Shown here: positions 43,242 through 54,480 of the stretch, in pieces
Layout: each line of letters starts with the position of its first letter
How positions within the stretch are numbered: the first letter of the stretch is position 1
Assembly (NCBI GenBank): GCA_010015745.1
Contig: ML978156.1
Coordinates: 603,635 to 667,634 of the forward strand
DNA: 64,000 nt
Source: Setomelanomma holmii
Lineage: Eukaryota; Ascomycota; Dothideomycetes; Pleosporales; Phaeosphaeriaceae
Reading direction: 5' to 3'
Translations under genes and position numbers: made by a program
Notes under the pieces: model-generated
Seen by the model: only the letters and a program-made list of their open reading frames with translations
What the model was told of the DNA's origin: nothing
Databases searched by the model: none

Positions 43242-43651
43242 GACAAGGGTAATCCAGTGGGCTTGGTAGCAACAAGAATTGCAGCCGTTCCCGACGGGAT
43301 TCGAAGGTATCTCATTTTGAGAAGAGATGGAGCTGCAAGGTGGTAGAAGTATGGCAAGCGTGACGCCTACTCATGCGGTACGCCTGATGCATTTACGGCG
43401 AAAAGCGGCTAGCGATCGGAAACGGCGGGATTATTGCTCAACATACCCGGGTGACAGCATCAAACAAACTATCCGCCATATGATAAAGTGCAACGCCTTG
43501 ATCGCATACGAATCGAAGGATCAAGGCGTCATTGTTTCCAACGACCAGATGGACGAATCCAGGCGGACACTGCTAATGCTTAAAGGCTTCACATTTCGCT
43601 GGCAATGACGAATGATAGACCCAGACTACTAGGCGTTTCGACATAGCAACC
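43242..43651. promoter_or_regulatory. Divergent region between regulator and MFS relic
   Basis: About 410 bases between the Zn2Cys6 start and the presumed MFS start. CGG triplets typical of Zn2Cys6 sites are present, but no clear paired element stands out. Confidence 0.4.
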
Positions 43652-45493
43652 ATGAGCGACAAATTAACTTCACCGCAGGAAAAGACAGTTCCTGGAAATC
43701 CTTGAGACTTCCTCCATTGAGGTAAGCTCTAAGGATCTGAGCCATGATGCTCAAGCGGAAGACTACTCGTTGTCCGGCGCCAAACTTCATATCATCATCT
43801 TTGGATTGGGCCTGGCGATCTTCTTGATGGCACTCGACATGTCCATCCTGGTCACAGCCATTCCGCTCATCACAGAAAATTTCCAGTCAGTCGCGAATAT
43901 TGGCTAGTACATAAGCGCGTACACACTTTCTGTGTAAGGTAAGCTTGCGACACCGTACCCAGATACATAATTGACCCCCTGTAGAAGCGCTTTCCAGCCG
44001 TTATGTGGAAAGCTATACGCAAACTTCTCTTTGAAGGTAAGATAGTGTGCATGCGGCCTCCGCGTGAGCTAAGACTAGTCAGTGGACTTTTCTCACGTTG
44101 TTCTTGCTGTTCGAGATCGGCTCGACGATCTCGGGTGCAGCAACATCATCGAACATGCTTATCGTTGGACGCTTCATCTCCGGAATGGGTGCGGCCGGGC
44201 TAATGTCTGGAACTCTTTCTATAACCGCGACAGTCGTTGCTGTTCGTCTTCCCGCGCTCTATACTGGCATTATCTCTGCGAATTTTGGTATCGCGCTTAT
44301 CTGTGGCCCGCTCCTTGGAGGTGCCTTTACACAACACGTGTCGTGGCCATGGGTGTTTTACATCAACTTGCCACTGGGCGCTATTACTATCTTAGCGTTG
44401 GTATTTATGTTCAATCCTCCATGGCGGCCAGCGGAGAACGAGTCCGTCAAGGACCGGATCAAGAAGCTGGATCTTCCCGGTGTCGCGATCTTTGTTCCAG
44501 CCATTTTTATGATCCTCTTGGCTTTGCAATGGGGCGGAATCACCTATGCGTGGAATTTTTCGCGGATCATCGGACTATTTGTTGGCGCAGGCGCGGTCCT
44601 GATCCTCTTTGCTGCTTACCAGTGGCGCAAGGGCGATATGGCAATGATCCCTCGCTCCATCCTGACCAGCCGAACAGTCCTTCTCGCCAGCATAGCTGCC
44701 ATGTGGGGCGTGGGCGCGCAGAGTTTGTTCAGTTTGTGGATGCCGGAGTGGTTCCAGGTAGGACGTGAAAATCGGCATCAGGACGGCAGCACTAATACCG
44801 GCAGGTCATCAAAGGCGTTTCGCCCGTAAGGTCCAGAATCAATCTTCTACCGGCCATGCTCGCTCAGACCGTGTCTACTATTATCGCTGGAGGTTTGACG
44901 TCTCCATTGGGCAATTACAACCCATTCTTGCTGCTCGGCTCGGCACTGTTATCCATCGCTGCCGGTTTGTTCACAACGATGAAAGTGGCCACGGGCTCCC
45001 CCCAATGGATCGGTTTTCAGGTGATCTCTGGGCTTGGTGGTGGAATGTGTAAGTGACATCATCGCGAACTTACACATCACACACACTGATCATGACCTCG
45101 AATCTAGTCATAACCGGTCCACTGATCGCTGTCCAATCGGTGTTAAGTCCAGCTGACACACCCGTTGGTATTGCAACTGTGAGCTTCTTCCAGATGTTCG
45201 GCGGTTCTTTGTTCGCAGCTCTGTCGCAGACAATCTTCAATGAGCAATTGGTCAAGGAACTCTCCAAGAATGTTCCTGATATCAATGTTGGAGCTCTTCT
45301 TGCCGCCGGAACAATTGGATTCCATAAGGTTGTCCAGCCAGCGCAAATGGCGGGAGTCCTCCAGTCATGCAACGTCGCGATCTTGGATACATTCTATCTT
45401 GCTGCAGTTGTCACTGCAACCTCCTTCGTCTTTGCGCTTGGTCTTCCGTGGATCAGCGTTAAGAGCAAATCGGTTGCCGAAGAAGCCGCATGA
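43652..45493 (+). pseudogene. Broken MFS (DHA2-type) drug/metabolite transporter
   Basis: Relic or disabled copy of a 14-helix major facilitator. Readable exons are about 43665-43933, 43985-44036, 44083-44757, 44805-45048 and 45108-45493, with good GT/AG introns that restore AFQPLCGKLYANFS, WTFLTLFLLFE and FITGPLIAVQ. The first membrane region (IIIFGLGLAIFLMALDMSI) leads to NIG, then TAG at 43905-43907 where the family has Trp in the GWYISAY motif. The likely ATG at 43652 is one base out of frame with the rest, so a second lesion or an unseen 5' exon exists. Everything downstream is otherwise intact, which suggests recent inactivation. Confidence 0.8.
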
Positions 45494-45809
45494 ACAAGTA
45501 TATCCAAGCATTTGAGTGTCCAGCCTATGTTGGCGATGGCGTCACTATCGGAGTAGAATTGTTCTGATATGGCGAGGTAATCAGAAGAACAGATATATGA
45601 GGGAAGTAGAATAGATTGTAAATCAGGAGTTACGCTGAGTGCAGGCCTCACGCTAAATTAGTTTAAGCCTAAAACGAGCTAGCTCGGAAATACACTCACG
45701 TTTTCTCGCGACACTCCCGAGACTGTAACGTCGTAAGCTCACGCGATTTCTTGATACACGCGACTGATTGCTCGCAGCCGTACTGATCCCGATTACTTTG
45801 CTCAGTACC
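45494..45809. other. Intergenic region, 316 bp
   Basis: Holds the MFS 3' end and the promoter of the SET/MYND gene. Nothing specific seen. Confidence 0.5.
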
Positions 45810-47510
45810 ATGCAGGCATTAGCTGAGTCCGACAGCACGACTTCTACATCATTCTACATCTCGAAAGCCACCAATGCGAAGGGCGAAAGCATTGGGAACG
45901 GCTTTTTTGCAGGTCGCGATCATGAAGCTGGAAACGAGATCACGATATTGAGACGTCCACTCGTAGGGTCACTGGACTCTCAGTATCTAGAGGACACCTG
46001 CGCCAACTGCTACGTATGGACGGAAGGAGCCTCGACAGGGACCAGACTCTATGTACCTCAAGGGACCAAGGTCTCAAGGTGTGCCGGATGCCAGCGATTT
46101 CGGTATTGTAGTAAAGTATGACACCAACTCCAGAAGATAAGGTGCGCTGCTGAACCTAGTGTAGGCATGCCAAAAAGAAGCTTGGAATCGTGGTCACAAG
46201 CATGAATGCAAAAGCCTCCACCCTCTGATCGGTAAAGACATGCCGAAGGCTGTTCTTGCATGCATGAAACTGCTGATCAGGCGGAAGTATGGTCTCATAT
46301 CCGATGACGAATGGGAAAAGCTATGCCAACTACCGACACACGTTGATGACTTCAAGCAGAGTGGGACCTATGAGAACATCGAATTAATGGCTATGGGTGC
46401 TGGCCAATTCTCATTGACACAGAACATGTTCAATAAGGACTTTGTCGCGGCAATGTACATGAGAGTATGTTAATGGCTGTCTGCACAGGCTCTGCTGACA
46501 CTCTCTAGGTCCTCACAAATTCCTTGACGCTCATCACACCGTCTCTAGATCCGTTAGGCTTGATGTTGGACCCGACCCTTGGATACATTAATCACTCGTG
46601 CGAACCTAACGCATTTGTGCTGATGGATGGTCCATCGGTATCACTACGAACGCTGAGGCCAATTAAGACAGGCGAGGAAGTCTACATATCCTACATCGAT
46701 ACAACAAACCCTTATCACCGACGGCAAGTTGAACTCAAAGATCGATGGTTCTTTAAGTGCGAATGCTCGAAGTGTCAAAAAGGTGTAACACTGGACGAAG
46801 ACAGATGGGCTCGTGAACCACGAAATCTCGCAAAGAAGGTCAAGGACGTCGCCGATGCCATTATCGCCCACGAACCTCTGGCACAATATCCCGCAAACTA
46901 TGTTGGTGACTCGCGCGACGAGCAGCGAGTTGCAGCCATACAAGGCAAGGCTTTTGCTGAGTACGCGGAGGCGCAGAGAGCGCAGGACCCAGAGGAAGTC
47001 ATCCACAAGATCGAAGACGCTATGCGGCTATGTCATCAATCTGGACTGTGGCCTGTGTACCGCCAACCGTACGCAGCGCTTCGGGATGATCTTATCGTGA
47101 ACCTGCTCTCAATGGGGAAATACCCGATTGCATGGGCGCAGTGTGCAAAGCGTTACAAGCACATCCTTCCAAAGCTCTATCCCAGTCCCTTTCACCCTAC
47201 TCGTGTCGTACAGACATGGCAGATGGCAGCACTTGCGGTGTATCTAGCGGGCGACCCGGAAGGTATTGGAGCACCGGGCGTCAATATGGGGCTCATTGCG
47301 ATGATGCTCGTCAAGCAAGTTCTTGACGCTTCGAGCATGAGTCATGGATCGAATAGTGCATTTGCAAGGAGTGTAAGAGGCAAGGCAGAAGAAATGACTG
47401 AAGAGCTGAGGAGAAGTCTCGGTGGTAGTCCGGACACTGAAGTTGTCAACCACGAGCTTGAAGTCCAGAGGGATATGCTCATGGAGATGGGCGAGTGGAT
47501 CAAGATATGA
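45810..47510 (+). CDS. SET and MYND domain protein (SMYD-type)
   Basis: Predicted protein lysine methyltransferase. Exons 45810-46115, 46165-46464 and 46509-47510 encode 535 residues. An incomplete SET segment (SIGNGFFAGRDHEAGNEI) comes first, interrupted by a MYND zinc finger (CANC, CAGCQRFRYCSK joined over intron 1 to ACQKEAWNRGH, then HEC). The catalytic SET core then gives GYINHSCEPNAFVLMDG, GEEVYISYID and a post-SET CECSKC cluster. A long helical C-terminal domain follows, as in animal SMYD proteins. The substrate is unknown; yeast Set5 and Set6 are distant relatives. The track frame starts at a non-ATG codon; the first ATG is 45810. Confidence 0.9.
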
Positions 47511-47961
47511 TATCGATCGATAGTTAAAGGTAATTTGCTAACATTGCTCCTGCGGAATTCATCTCGCTACAGCAAGCAGTCAAGGTGCTCCCGAGAATGG
47601 CGATTTTGGGGTTTTCTCCCCACATGTGCTTCCTCAGGCTAAGTTATGCTATCGTGCAATTTGGCTGTGTAGAGCATGAAGGCGTGGTCTGAGTCATACG
47701 TTTCGTTCGGCTCTGGCAGGGTGAGGGTGAGGATGGACAGTAGCAATTCCCGCATTGTTCTCATCCTCACTCCCCTTCACCACGGCCTGCCTGAGACCGC
47801 CTCCTCTCTCACCACGCCGCAATCATAAAAGGTCGACCACCTCAATCTAACCACATTCTCGATATTCACAGCCGCTTGATCACACCGACTCGAAAGCAAC
47901 ACACCTTGTTGCGCCACGCCACCTGATTACTCTGCACCTTCTAGCACATCGAATATCAACT
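47511..47961. other. Intergenic region, 450 bp
   Basis: Promoter of the downstream small gene. A pyrimidine-rich leader (about 47755-47870) and an A-rich ATAAAA run near 47824 are visible; the latter may be TATA-like. Confidence 0.45.
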
Positions 47962-48491
47962 ATGGCCAAAACTGCAGCCACAGAGGCCAATGGTGCCCAG
48001 AAAATGATTCCCGCGGATTGCGTCTCAGTCCTCCTTATGGCACTTGACAAAACCACCATCACCAAGGCGCAGTACGAGATCATGTCCGCTCTGGATGGCA
48101 GTCGCACTGCTAGCAGCTTCGAGCATCAGTTCCGCACAATCACAGCCAAGGCCAAAGAGCTCAAGAGTCGCGTTGACAACGGCGAGAAGTTCGAGGCGGT
48201 CCGACCCGCAAATAAGCGCGGTATGTCCTCCACCACAGTCTTCAGATCCTTAGGACGGTCAACTAACATTGTGTAGGTGGTTCAACCGGTACGGCTTCGC
48301 CTGTTACTCCAAGGAAGCGCAAGAATAATGGCGACGGCGAGGATACACCGACCAAGAAGCAAGCTACTCCCAAGGGTCGAAATGAGAAAGATGTCAATTT
48401 GCCCAGCAACGATCTTGGAAGCAGTGCCGATGACCTTCCCCTGGACATGGATGAGTTTATCAAGAGTGAGCAAGACTACGACTTCTCTTGA
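47962..48491 (+). CDS. Small basic/acidic hypothetical protein, probably nuclear
   Basis: Exons 47962-48220 and 48277-48491, with an AACTAACA branch site, encode 157 residues. The N-terminal 85 residues form a helical domain (CVSVLLMALDKTTITKAQYE, then a Phe-containing helix with basic residues) similar in layout to the SANT/Myb-like small proteins expanded in many ascomycetes. The C-terminal half carries a basic patch (TPRKRKNNGDGE, TKKQATPKGR) that could be a nuclear localisation signal, followed by an acidic end (DDLPLDMDEFIKSEQDYDF). No catalytic motif. A DNA- or chromatin-related role is plausible but not shown. Confidence 0.65.
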
Positions 48492-49915
48492 GACACAAGG
48501 CAACGGCATAGCTAAGTGATGTGTGAACTATCACACAAGCATGAATGGGTTTCGGAAATGAGACCTACGGAATCGTCCTTTTGTCCATAGGTCTCACCTT
48601 TTCTCGACGAGACAGGTTGCATGTGCCATTCGAGTTGAGAGCTTTGCGGACTTGAAACCTTGGAAGGAGTTCTTGAGGTTGGAGAAAATCACAGACTCTG
48701 AATTGAAATCTGGCACTTACCATGTGACAAACTACTGCTAATGACATGTACTGAAGTCCCCTCATGATTGGCATGCGGATCACCTGATCATGCATGCCAA
48801 GAAGCACGCTCTTTCCCACCTACGCCAAATGAACTTGCCCAACAGCTCTATCGCCATCGACATCGACAGCACAGCTCACCACACTCCGTCACCTTTCGCG
48901 GCTGTAATTTCCGTTGAGTAGATCTAAACGTCGGGCCGCCTAAACTCACTCGGGCGAAGGCATAAATCATTACCGGCATCGCGCCGTTTCCACCAGGATG
49001 CTTCCAAACAGCCATCCGCACTCCCTAGCAGGCGATCGCCATATCGATAGACGGCCCCGGGTTTCCCAACGACCAACAAGAACAACTGGCGTTGCGCAAG
49101 ACGTTGATGACGTCGCTGGCGGTTTCCTCATGAAACCAGAGTTTGCAAATTGAGCGGCGACGATCGCTTTGGAGGATGCCGGATACGGATGGAACGGGCT
49201 CGGTTGCCGAGGCGGCAGGGAATGCTGCGCGCAAACATCGTGGCCCACGATCAGTCGTACATTCACAACCACGGATGCGCAAGCTGCGCGAGAAATCTGT
49301 CGTCATCGAGAAGCATCGCAGTCTGCGCCTGCTTCTTGTACGCAAGCATCCTGGCGAACGTCTCTTGTGCGCCCTCGAAGGACTGCGACACACGAGAGCC
49401 AGGCTTCGCCCCTGAATCTCCCCCAGATTATTGATGGCTTGTGGCTATTCCCAACGCGGCTAAAACAAAGACACGGCGGCCATTGGCGTGCTCCTGATGC
49501 GCCAGGATGCACAATGGCGCCAGAGGAGCCGCGCAGTGAATGAGCGGCCTCGAGCGCACTGGTTGTAGGCGAGACGCGTCGAAGGCAATAGGAAAGGGGC
49601 CTCCTGGAACGAATGCCATTGGGCCAACCGCCGATTGGGCGCATGAGCACGACTTTTACTAGCTCGCAAACCATCGCCAAACCGCATCCGGCAGTCAATT
49701 TTGCATTCTTGCTGTTGCTCAGCCAGGCCCCTTGTCCTGGTTAATGTCAGCTGTGCCCAGATTTTCATACCTTTTTGTATTTGACTCTCCCATCCCCAGC
49801 TCCGTCTGATCTTTACTCTCACTGTACAAAATCGTCACTCGTTCTACCTACACATACATACCAGTACAACCTTTAATAATAACCTAATCAACAACACACG
49901 ACAACCACCGTCAAC
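48492..49915. other. Intergenic region, 1.4 kb, with a possible coding fragment
   Basis: Contains no clear gene. The minus-strand stretch of about 49417-49263 reads as a helical peptide (FEGAQETFARMLAYKKQAQ, then LLDDDRFLAQLAHPW) ending in TGA and looks more protein-like than the surroundings, but I found no upstream exon. The right end is the CT-rich promoter and leader of the GPI protein. Confidence 0.35.
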
Positions 49916-50619
49916 ATGCGTTTCTTCGAGATCGTCGTTTCGGGCGCTGCCCTCATCTCCGCAGCTTTCGCTGTCACCATTGACACCTACCCATCGGCTG
50001 TCGTTGCTGGTCAGACCTACCAGATCACTTACTCCCCCAAGGACCAGCCAGCTACCTTTGTTCTCCGCAAGGGCAACTCTGCTGACCTACAGACTGTTGG
50101 CACCATTGGTATGTAAACCAAATCTGAGTGAGACGCGCTCTTCTCTAACCACCAGCAGGTACTGGCACTGGCGGAACTTTCTCCTGGACCGTTGATAAGA
50201 GCCTTCCCACTGACGGAACCTATGCTCTCCAGGTCATCCAGGGCACCGAGAACAACTACTCCGGCCAATTCCCCTTGACCGGTGGATCCACCGCTGTCTC
50301 CTCTGCATCTGCTGCCGTTTCTTCCGCTGCTGCGTCTGCGTCCGCCGCCGTCTCCAGCATCAAGGCCTCGCTCTCTTCCGTCCTTGCTAGCGCCAGCAGC
50401 GCCGCTGCTTCGGCCTCCATCAGCCCTTCAGCTGGCACCAATGCCACCATCTCATCCGCCACTCTCTCTGCCTCCCGCACTGCCTCACGCTCCACATCTG
50501 CCACTGGCACCAGCACCGGCACTGGCATCCCCCAGAGCACTGGCGCCGCCTCGGCCCTCGATGCCAGCCCTCTTGCTCTCATCTTCGGTGCCGTCGCAGC
50601 TTTCGCTTACCTTGCATAA
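49916..50619 (+). CDS. Kre9/Knh1-like Ser-rich GPI-anchored cell-wall protein
   Basis: Exons 49916-50108 and 50159-50619 give 217 residues. A signal peptide (residues 1 to about 19) is followed by a beta-sandwich of the Kre9/Knh1 N-terminal type (TIDTYPSAVVAGQTYQITYS ... GTFSWTVDKSLPTDGTYALQ). The rest is a Ser/Ala/Thr-rich, probably O-mannosylated stalk, ending in a hydrophobic segment (SPLALIFGAVAAFAYLA) suited to GPI attachment. Such proteins sit at the plasma membrane or wall. Strong codon bias toward C-ending codons and a long CT-rich leader suggest high expression. Confidence 0.87.
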
Positions 50620-52436
50620 ATGCCATATTCTCGACGTATTTATCTTTATCTTTGATATAGCTTGCATTGGTAATGGGCGATCCGGCATCAAAATCTGTTA
50701 GCTGAACCCCAGCTGCGTATCTTGTCACCGGCGCCTTGGGATGGAGTGGGACACTGTGTACTGCTTCATCTAGCGCAGAGGGCTTTGTACAGTGGTAGCA
50801 GAAAATGACAATACAAAATTATTTCACTGGCTATTCTTTTCTCTCGTGTTGCGGTTTGCTTGGAACTTTGATCTACTGCATGTCCTGCAAGTCCTCTGGT
50901 GCTTGTTTTAGGCTGCTCACCGGTTCGTATTTTGTTCGCTGCCTATACTCAGGTCCCGGTGTCTTACGTCCACCTACTCGACATGATGCGATCCATGTTG
51001 TACAACGTTACCCTACACAATCAAGGGAAGACAGGTTTGACTGCATCACTCCAATGTCGTGATACGAGCCCGTCATGGCAGCATCCCTACGTTGTGCACC
51101 GCCTTCCGTGTTTCCCATGTCGTGACTCCCGGACTATGCAAATGTCTGGCTACTTTGGTTCACTGACACACCTGTGACACCTTGAACTTCAATTAAGCTC
51201 GCATCACTGACATCACAAAAACTGGACCATGAACCACGCATTCTCCACCCCCAGATCGTTGCTGCATCTGCTGCGTGTCGATCCCAGGTAACCACGGTTC
51301 AGCATGAAGCGGTGATGCTTGTTCTCCACGCTGACGCGCTGCACTCTGCATCCCCACCGATCATCTGCAGCCGTACTGAAGTGCGCGAGCCACATCGTAC
51401 CACCACACCACTCCGTCGCAAACATCGCCGTCGCCATCGACACTCCACGACGCCAATGGCGCAATTCACCTAATTTGCATTAGACACGTAACACAGGTGT
51501 TTACGCGTCAATACCCCGGCAGTCACGCGGGCAACGGGCCCTGCGTCAGGGCTGCATGGCGCTAGTGCAAGGAGGTGGCAAGATGTGTCGTGCAGCTTGT
51601 GAGAGGCGGGGCTGAGGGCGAGGCTATGGAGGGGTGCGTCAGCTTGGTGAGCGGTTTGCGAGTCGCTTCGCGCGCGCGATGGGTTTGGTGTTGGATGCGA
51701 AGGACACGAAGAGGCTGAGCATGCGATGGTGTTGGCAATCCAGCTCTTGGAGGGAGTGAAGAATTTGGCTGCTGATTGGCGCTGAGCTGAGGTAGTACGG
51801 CTTGGAGGATTCTCCACTGAGTTGCAGCCCGACTAGAGGATGTATTGAGAAAAGGCAAGTCCATCCCGCACCATGATGTTGGTCCAGATGGCTTCCCAGT
51901 AAACTCGAATCTTTGTCTACCTGTCCGGAAAATCCTATGACTGGTAATACCACTGGCAACTTTCGGCGCCTCGAGTACCGAGTTTCTTCTTTCGCATATG
52001 CCTTGGGCACATCTCAAGCTGCATCGCATCCCGAGATGGTCTTCTTGCTCAAATTATTTATCTCCTGTCCTTACTTGCATGTGGCACTTGTGTCGAATTC
52101 GTTATTTCCTACCATGTTGCGCCTAAGATCTGGACCAAAACACCTTGCTGCTTCATAATGATTGTTCACAAGACCTGACGAAGCATCATCGGTCTCAATA
52201 ACTGTGTTTACTGTTTATTGCTTGTCCGTACATTTTGCAATTCTTTACTCCATTATATACCAAGTCCAAACACGGCTCCAAAAGCAGAGTATTGCGAGAT
52301 TGCCTCGACAGTATGCTCTGGAAGAACATTGACATGTGCTGGCACATGGGGATTTCCGTGACAAGAAAGACTCCTAAGCACGACCAACCAGCGATTCTGC
52401 TTCGTACTATCCCATTGCGGTATTCAGCACAGTCAC
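50620..52436. other. Convergent intergenic region, 1.8 kb
   Basis: Lies between two convergent genes. Open frames of up to about 155 codons occur on the minus strand around 51470-52030, but they overlap in two frames and show only low-complexity Ser/Pro/His content. No domain, RNA gene or repeat recognised. Confidence 0.45.
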
Positions 52437-53274
52437 TCACTGCTTCTTATTCTTGGCATAGATGAAATTTGCCGCAACAGGCACCAGCCCATTATCACCA
52501 GCCCAATCTCTAACGCCACCGCGCTCCTCGCCTGTTCCCCAGTGCTGGCGGTCCTTCGGCTTTGACAGATGCAGCGGCTCCGTTGTTCCATTCTTCGGTG
52601 CAAACACGAGGAAAACGTATCTGTGCTTGCCGGTCTTCGGCGGTGGGCCTGGGGGTTTGTACTCAATCACATCATCAGGACCTCCTTTCATCGAGACGTC
52701 GATCGTTGTATCAGTAAGACCAAATTCGGGAAGAGGTAAGACGCTCAATGTCTCCTCGGAGACAGATACATTGGTGGCAATCCAGTGGCACATTTCGCCC
52801 CATTCCGGGTTGTCGCGGGACGGCGCATCAGGGTCAGTGAGGGTGATGACATATGTGAGACCAGACTTTGTAGATGTAACCGAGCCGGTGGAGTCGTGGA
52901 GGGTGATGCTGGGTTGGCTTTGGAGGTGTTTAGGTTTGATTGTGTTGCCTAGATCAGCCCCATCTTTCTTCCAGCTGACAGAGAGGGTGAGACTGGGGAG
53001 GAAGTCGTCAATTACTGTTCTCAAGTCAATTGATAGTTACGAAAACTTGTGCAAAGTGGTTGCACCTGTAGGAATGATTTCAGCTTTCTTGAGTCTAAAG
53101 ATGGTTAATGTGTTATACTCGAATGGTTGTGTAGGAACCGTACTCTGATCGCACAACTTGCACGCTTTTGGAGTTATGAAAGGCTATTGGTTGCTGTTCG
53201 GTGGGTAGAGCAATGGCAGGTCTGCTGAGTGTCTGGACTAAGCACGCAAGGCTTAGTGAATTTCGAAACAACAT
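52437..53274 (-). CDS. Secreted phosphatidylethanolamine-binding protein (PEBP)
   Basis: Exons 53274-53144, 53094-53066 and 53014-52437 encode 245 residues. A signal peptide (MLFRNSLSLACLVQTLSRPA) precedes LKKAEIIPTVIDDFLPSL, restored by splicing a 29-nt second exon. The PEBP fold is marked by YVITLTDPDAPSRDNPEWGE, MCHWIATN and GKHRYVFLVF, which line the anion-binding pocket. Yeast relatives include the carboxypeptidase Y inhibitor Tfs1. Secretion of this form suggests inhibition of an extracellular or vacuolar protease or lipid binding, which is inference. The small second exon is well supported, since without it the conserved AEIIPTVI stretch is lost. Confidence 0.9.
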
Positions 53275-53616
53275 CTTGAAGCCAATCGCGTCTAACGGAG
53301 TGTTCTCGAGGTTAAAATGATGCAGTAAAGTGGTTTCGATCGCTTCTGGACTATGAAAGACTGTTTTCTGAGTGTAACAGTGGAGCAAGGTGTTGTCGCG
53401 TGAGGTTGTTCCAGAGTTGAAGTTGCTCCTCACTGTGTCGTCATTGCTCGTTCAACGTGCAGATCCGCCTCTAAATCGGGTAACCACTACTCGATAAAGG
53501 TAACACCAGCGACGATAATGTGTTGACCTTGTGCAATGAAGTGGATTGGACTTTCTATGGGTATATCGCTCGTGAAGTAAAATGCCGCCTTGTTCCTGGA
53601 TCATCTTCCGTTGCCC
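53275..53616. other. Intergenic region, 340 bp
   Basis: Between two minus-strand genes; holds the PEBP promoter and the isochorismatase-family 3' end. Nothing specific identified. Confidence 0.5.
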
Positions 53617-54480
53617 TTATGAAAGTGTGCAAACAAGTTCCGCCTCACAGAGTGCGCTGCTGTTCGTCACGAAGCCCATGTTCTGCGAAATCTGATACTC
53701 AGCCAGCTCCTGAGCTCCGCGACCAGTCATCGTACCAGTACAATCGTTGAGCAAGATGCAGTCCCAGCCGTACGAGTATGCGTCAGACACAGTTCCAAAC
53801 ACGCACTGATCGGTGTTAACTCCTGCGAAAAGCAGAGTCTGTTTCCCAGATGCCCGCAAATACTCGTGAAGTGGCTCCTCGGTAGACCAGAGACCACTCA
53901 TGCGCGTCTTGTCGAAGAAGAGGTCGCCGGGCTGTGCGACTGCTTTCATCGGCTCATATAGGTCGGCATTCCAGGATCGCTTGAACAGACATCTTCCCTG
54001 GCGATCTGGCAGCCGGGCTCCGAGACCAACGTGCCAGCCCAACGTCTTGCTGAAGCCTCGCTGAATGGCGGGTGCCATTTTCTTGAGGTCTTCATCGGTG
54101 ATGCCCCAGTTGAGCCAAGCAATCTGGATCCCTTCTTTCCTGCAACGTTCGATGGCCTTGATGGTAGGGCCTACGGCCGCAATACCAGCAGCATGATCGC
54201 GGTAGATGGGGTTGATAAAGTAGTTTTGCATGTCGACGATGATCAGAACCGCTGTGGCCGGGTCGATCATGAAGCCGCTGTGATTGCGCTCTGCTTCGTT
54301 GCACTCAAACACTATCTTCTGTTCCGATCCTCGCGACAGGTCGAATTTTTTGGTAGCTGGTAGGTAGAGCCATTGCTCCTCGCCGCCGAATGGAATTGAC
54401 GCAGTACATTTTATCGTGCCCACAGTAATATCGTGTTGTTGTTGTTCTTCGGTAGTGCGGACGATAGATTCAGAGGCCAT
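53617..54480 (-). CDS. Isochorismatase-family cysteine hydrolase
   Basis: Single exon, 287 residues from the ATG at 54480. The catalytic triad of the family is visible: D83 in LIIVDMQNYF, K191 in FFDKTRMSG and C226 in GVNTDQCVFG, the last in a nucleophile-elbow position. The fold is shared by isochorismatases, nicotinamidases and N-carbamoylsarcosine amidases; the substrate cannot be told from motifs. The first 70 residues are an N-terminal extension absent from the smallest family members. The frame continues open upstream to about 54618 without an ATG. A secreted isochorismatase has been described as an effector in some plant pathogens, but this one has no signal peptide. Confidence 0.88.
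   Translation of the reverse strand: MASESIVRTTEEQQQHDITVGTIKCTASIPFGGEEQWLYLPATKKFDLSRGSEQKIVFECNEAERNHSGFMIDPATAVLIIVDMQNYFINPIYRDHAAGIAAVGPTIKAIERCRKEGIQIAWLNWGITDEDLKKMAPAIQRGFSKTLGWHVGLGARLPDRQGRCLFKRSWNADLYEPMKAVAQPGDLFFDKTRMSGLWSTEEPLHEYLRASGKQTLLFAGVNTDQCVFGTVSDAYSYGWDCILLNDCTGTMTGRGAQELAEYQISQNMGFVTNSSALCEAELVCTLS

Noticed and set aside
43890..43920. Possibility that the TAG at 43905 lies in an intron
   Set aside because: The flanking codons encode the conserved NIG and YISAY residues with nothing missing except tryptophan, so the stop is within coding sequence.
51562..52029. 155-codon minus-strand open frame
   Set aside because: Overlaps another open frame on the same strand in a different register, has Ser/Pro/His low complexity and no recognisable motif.
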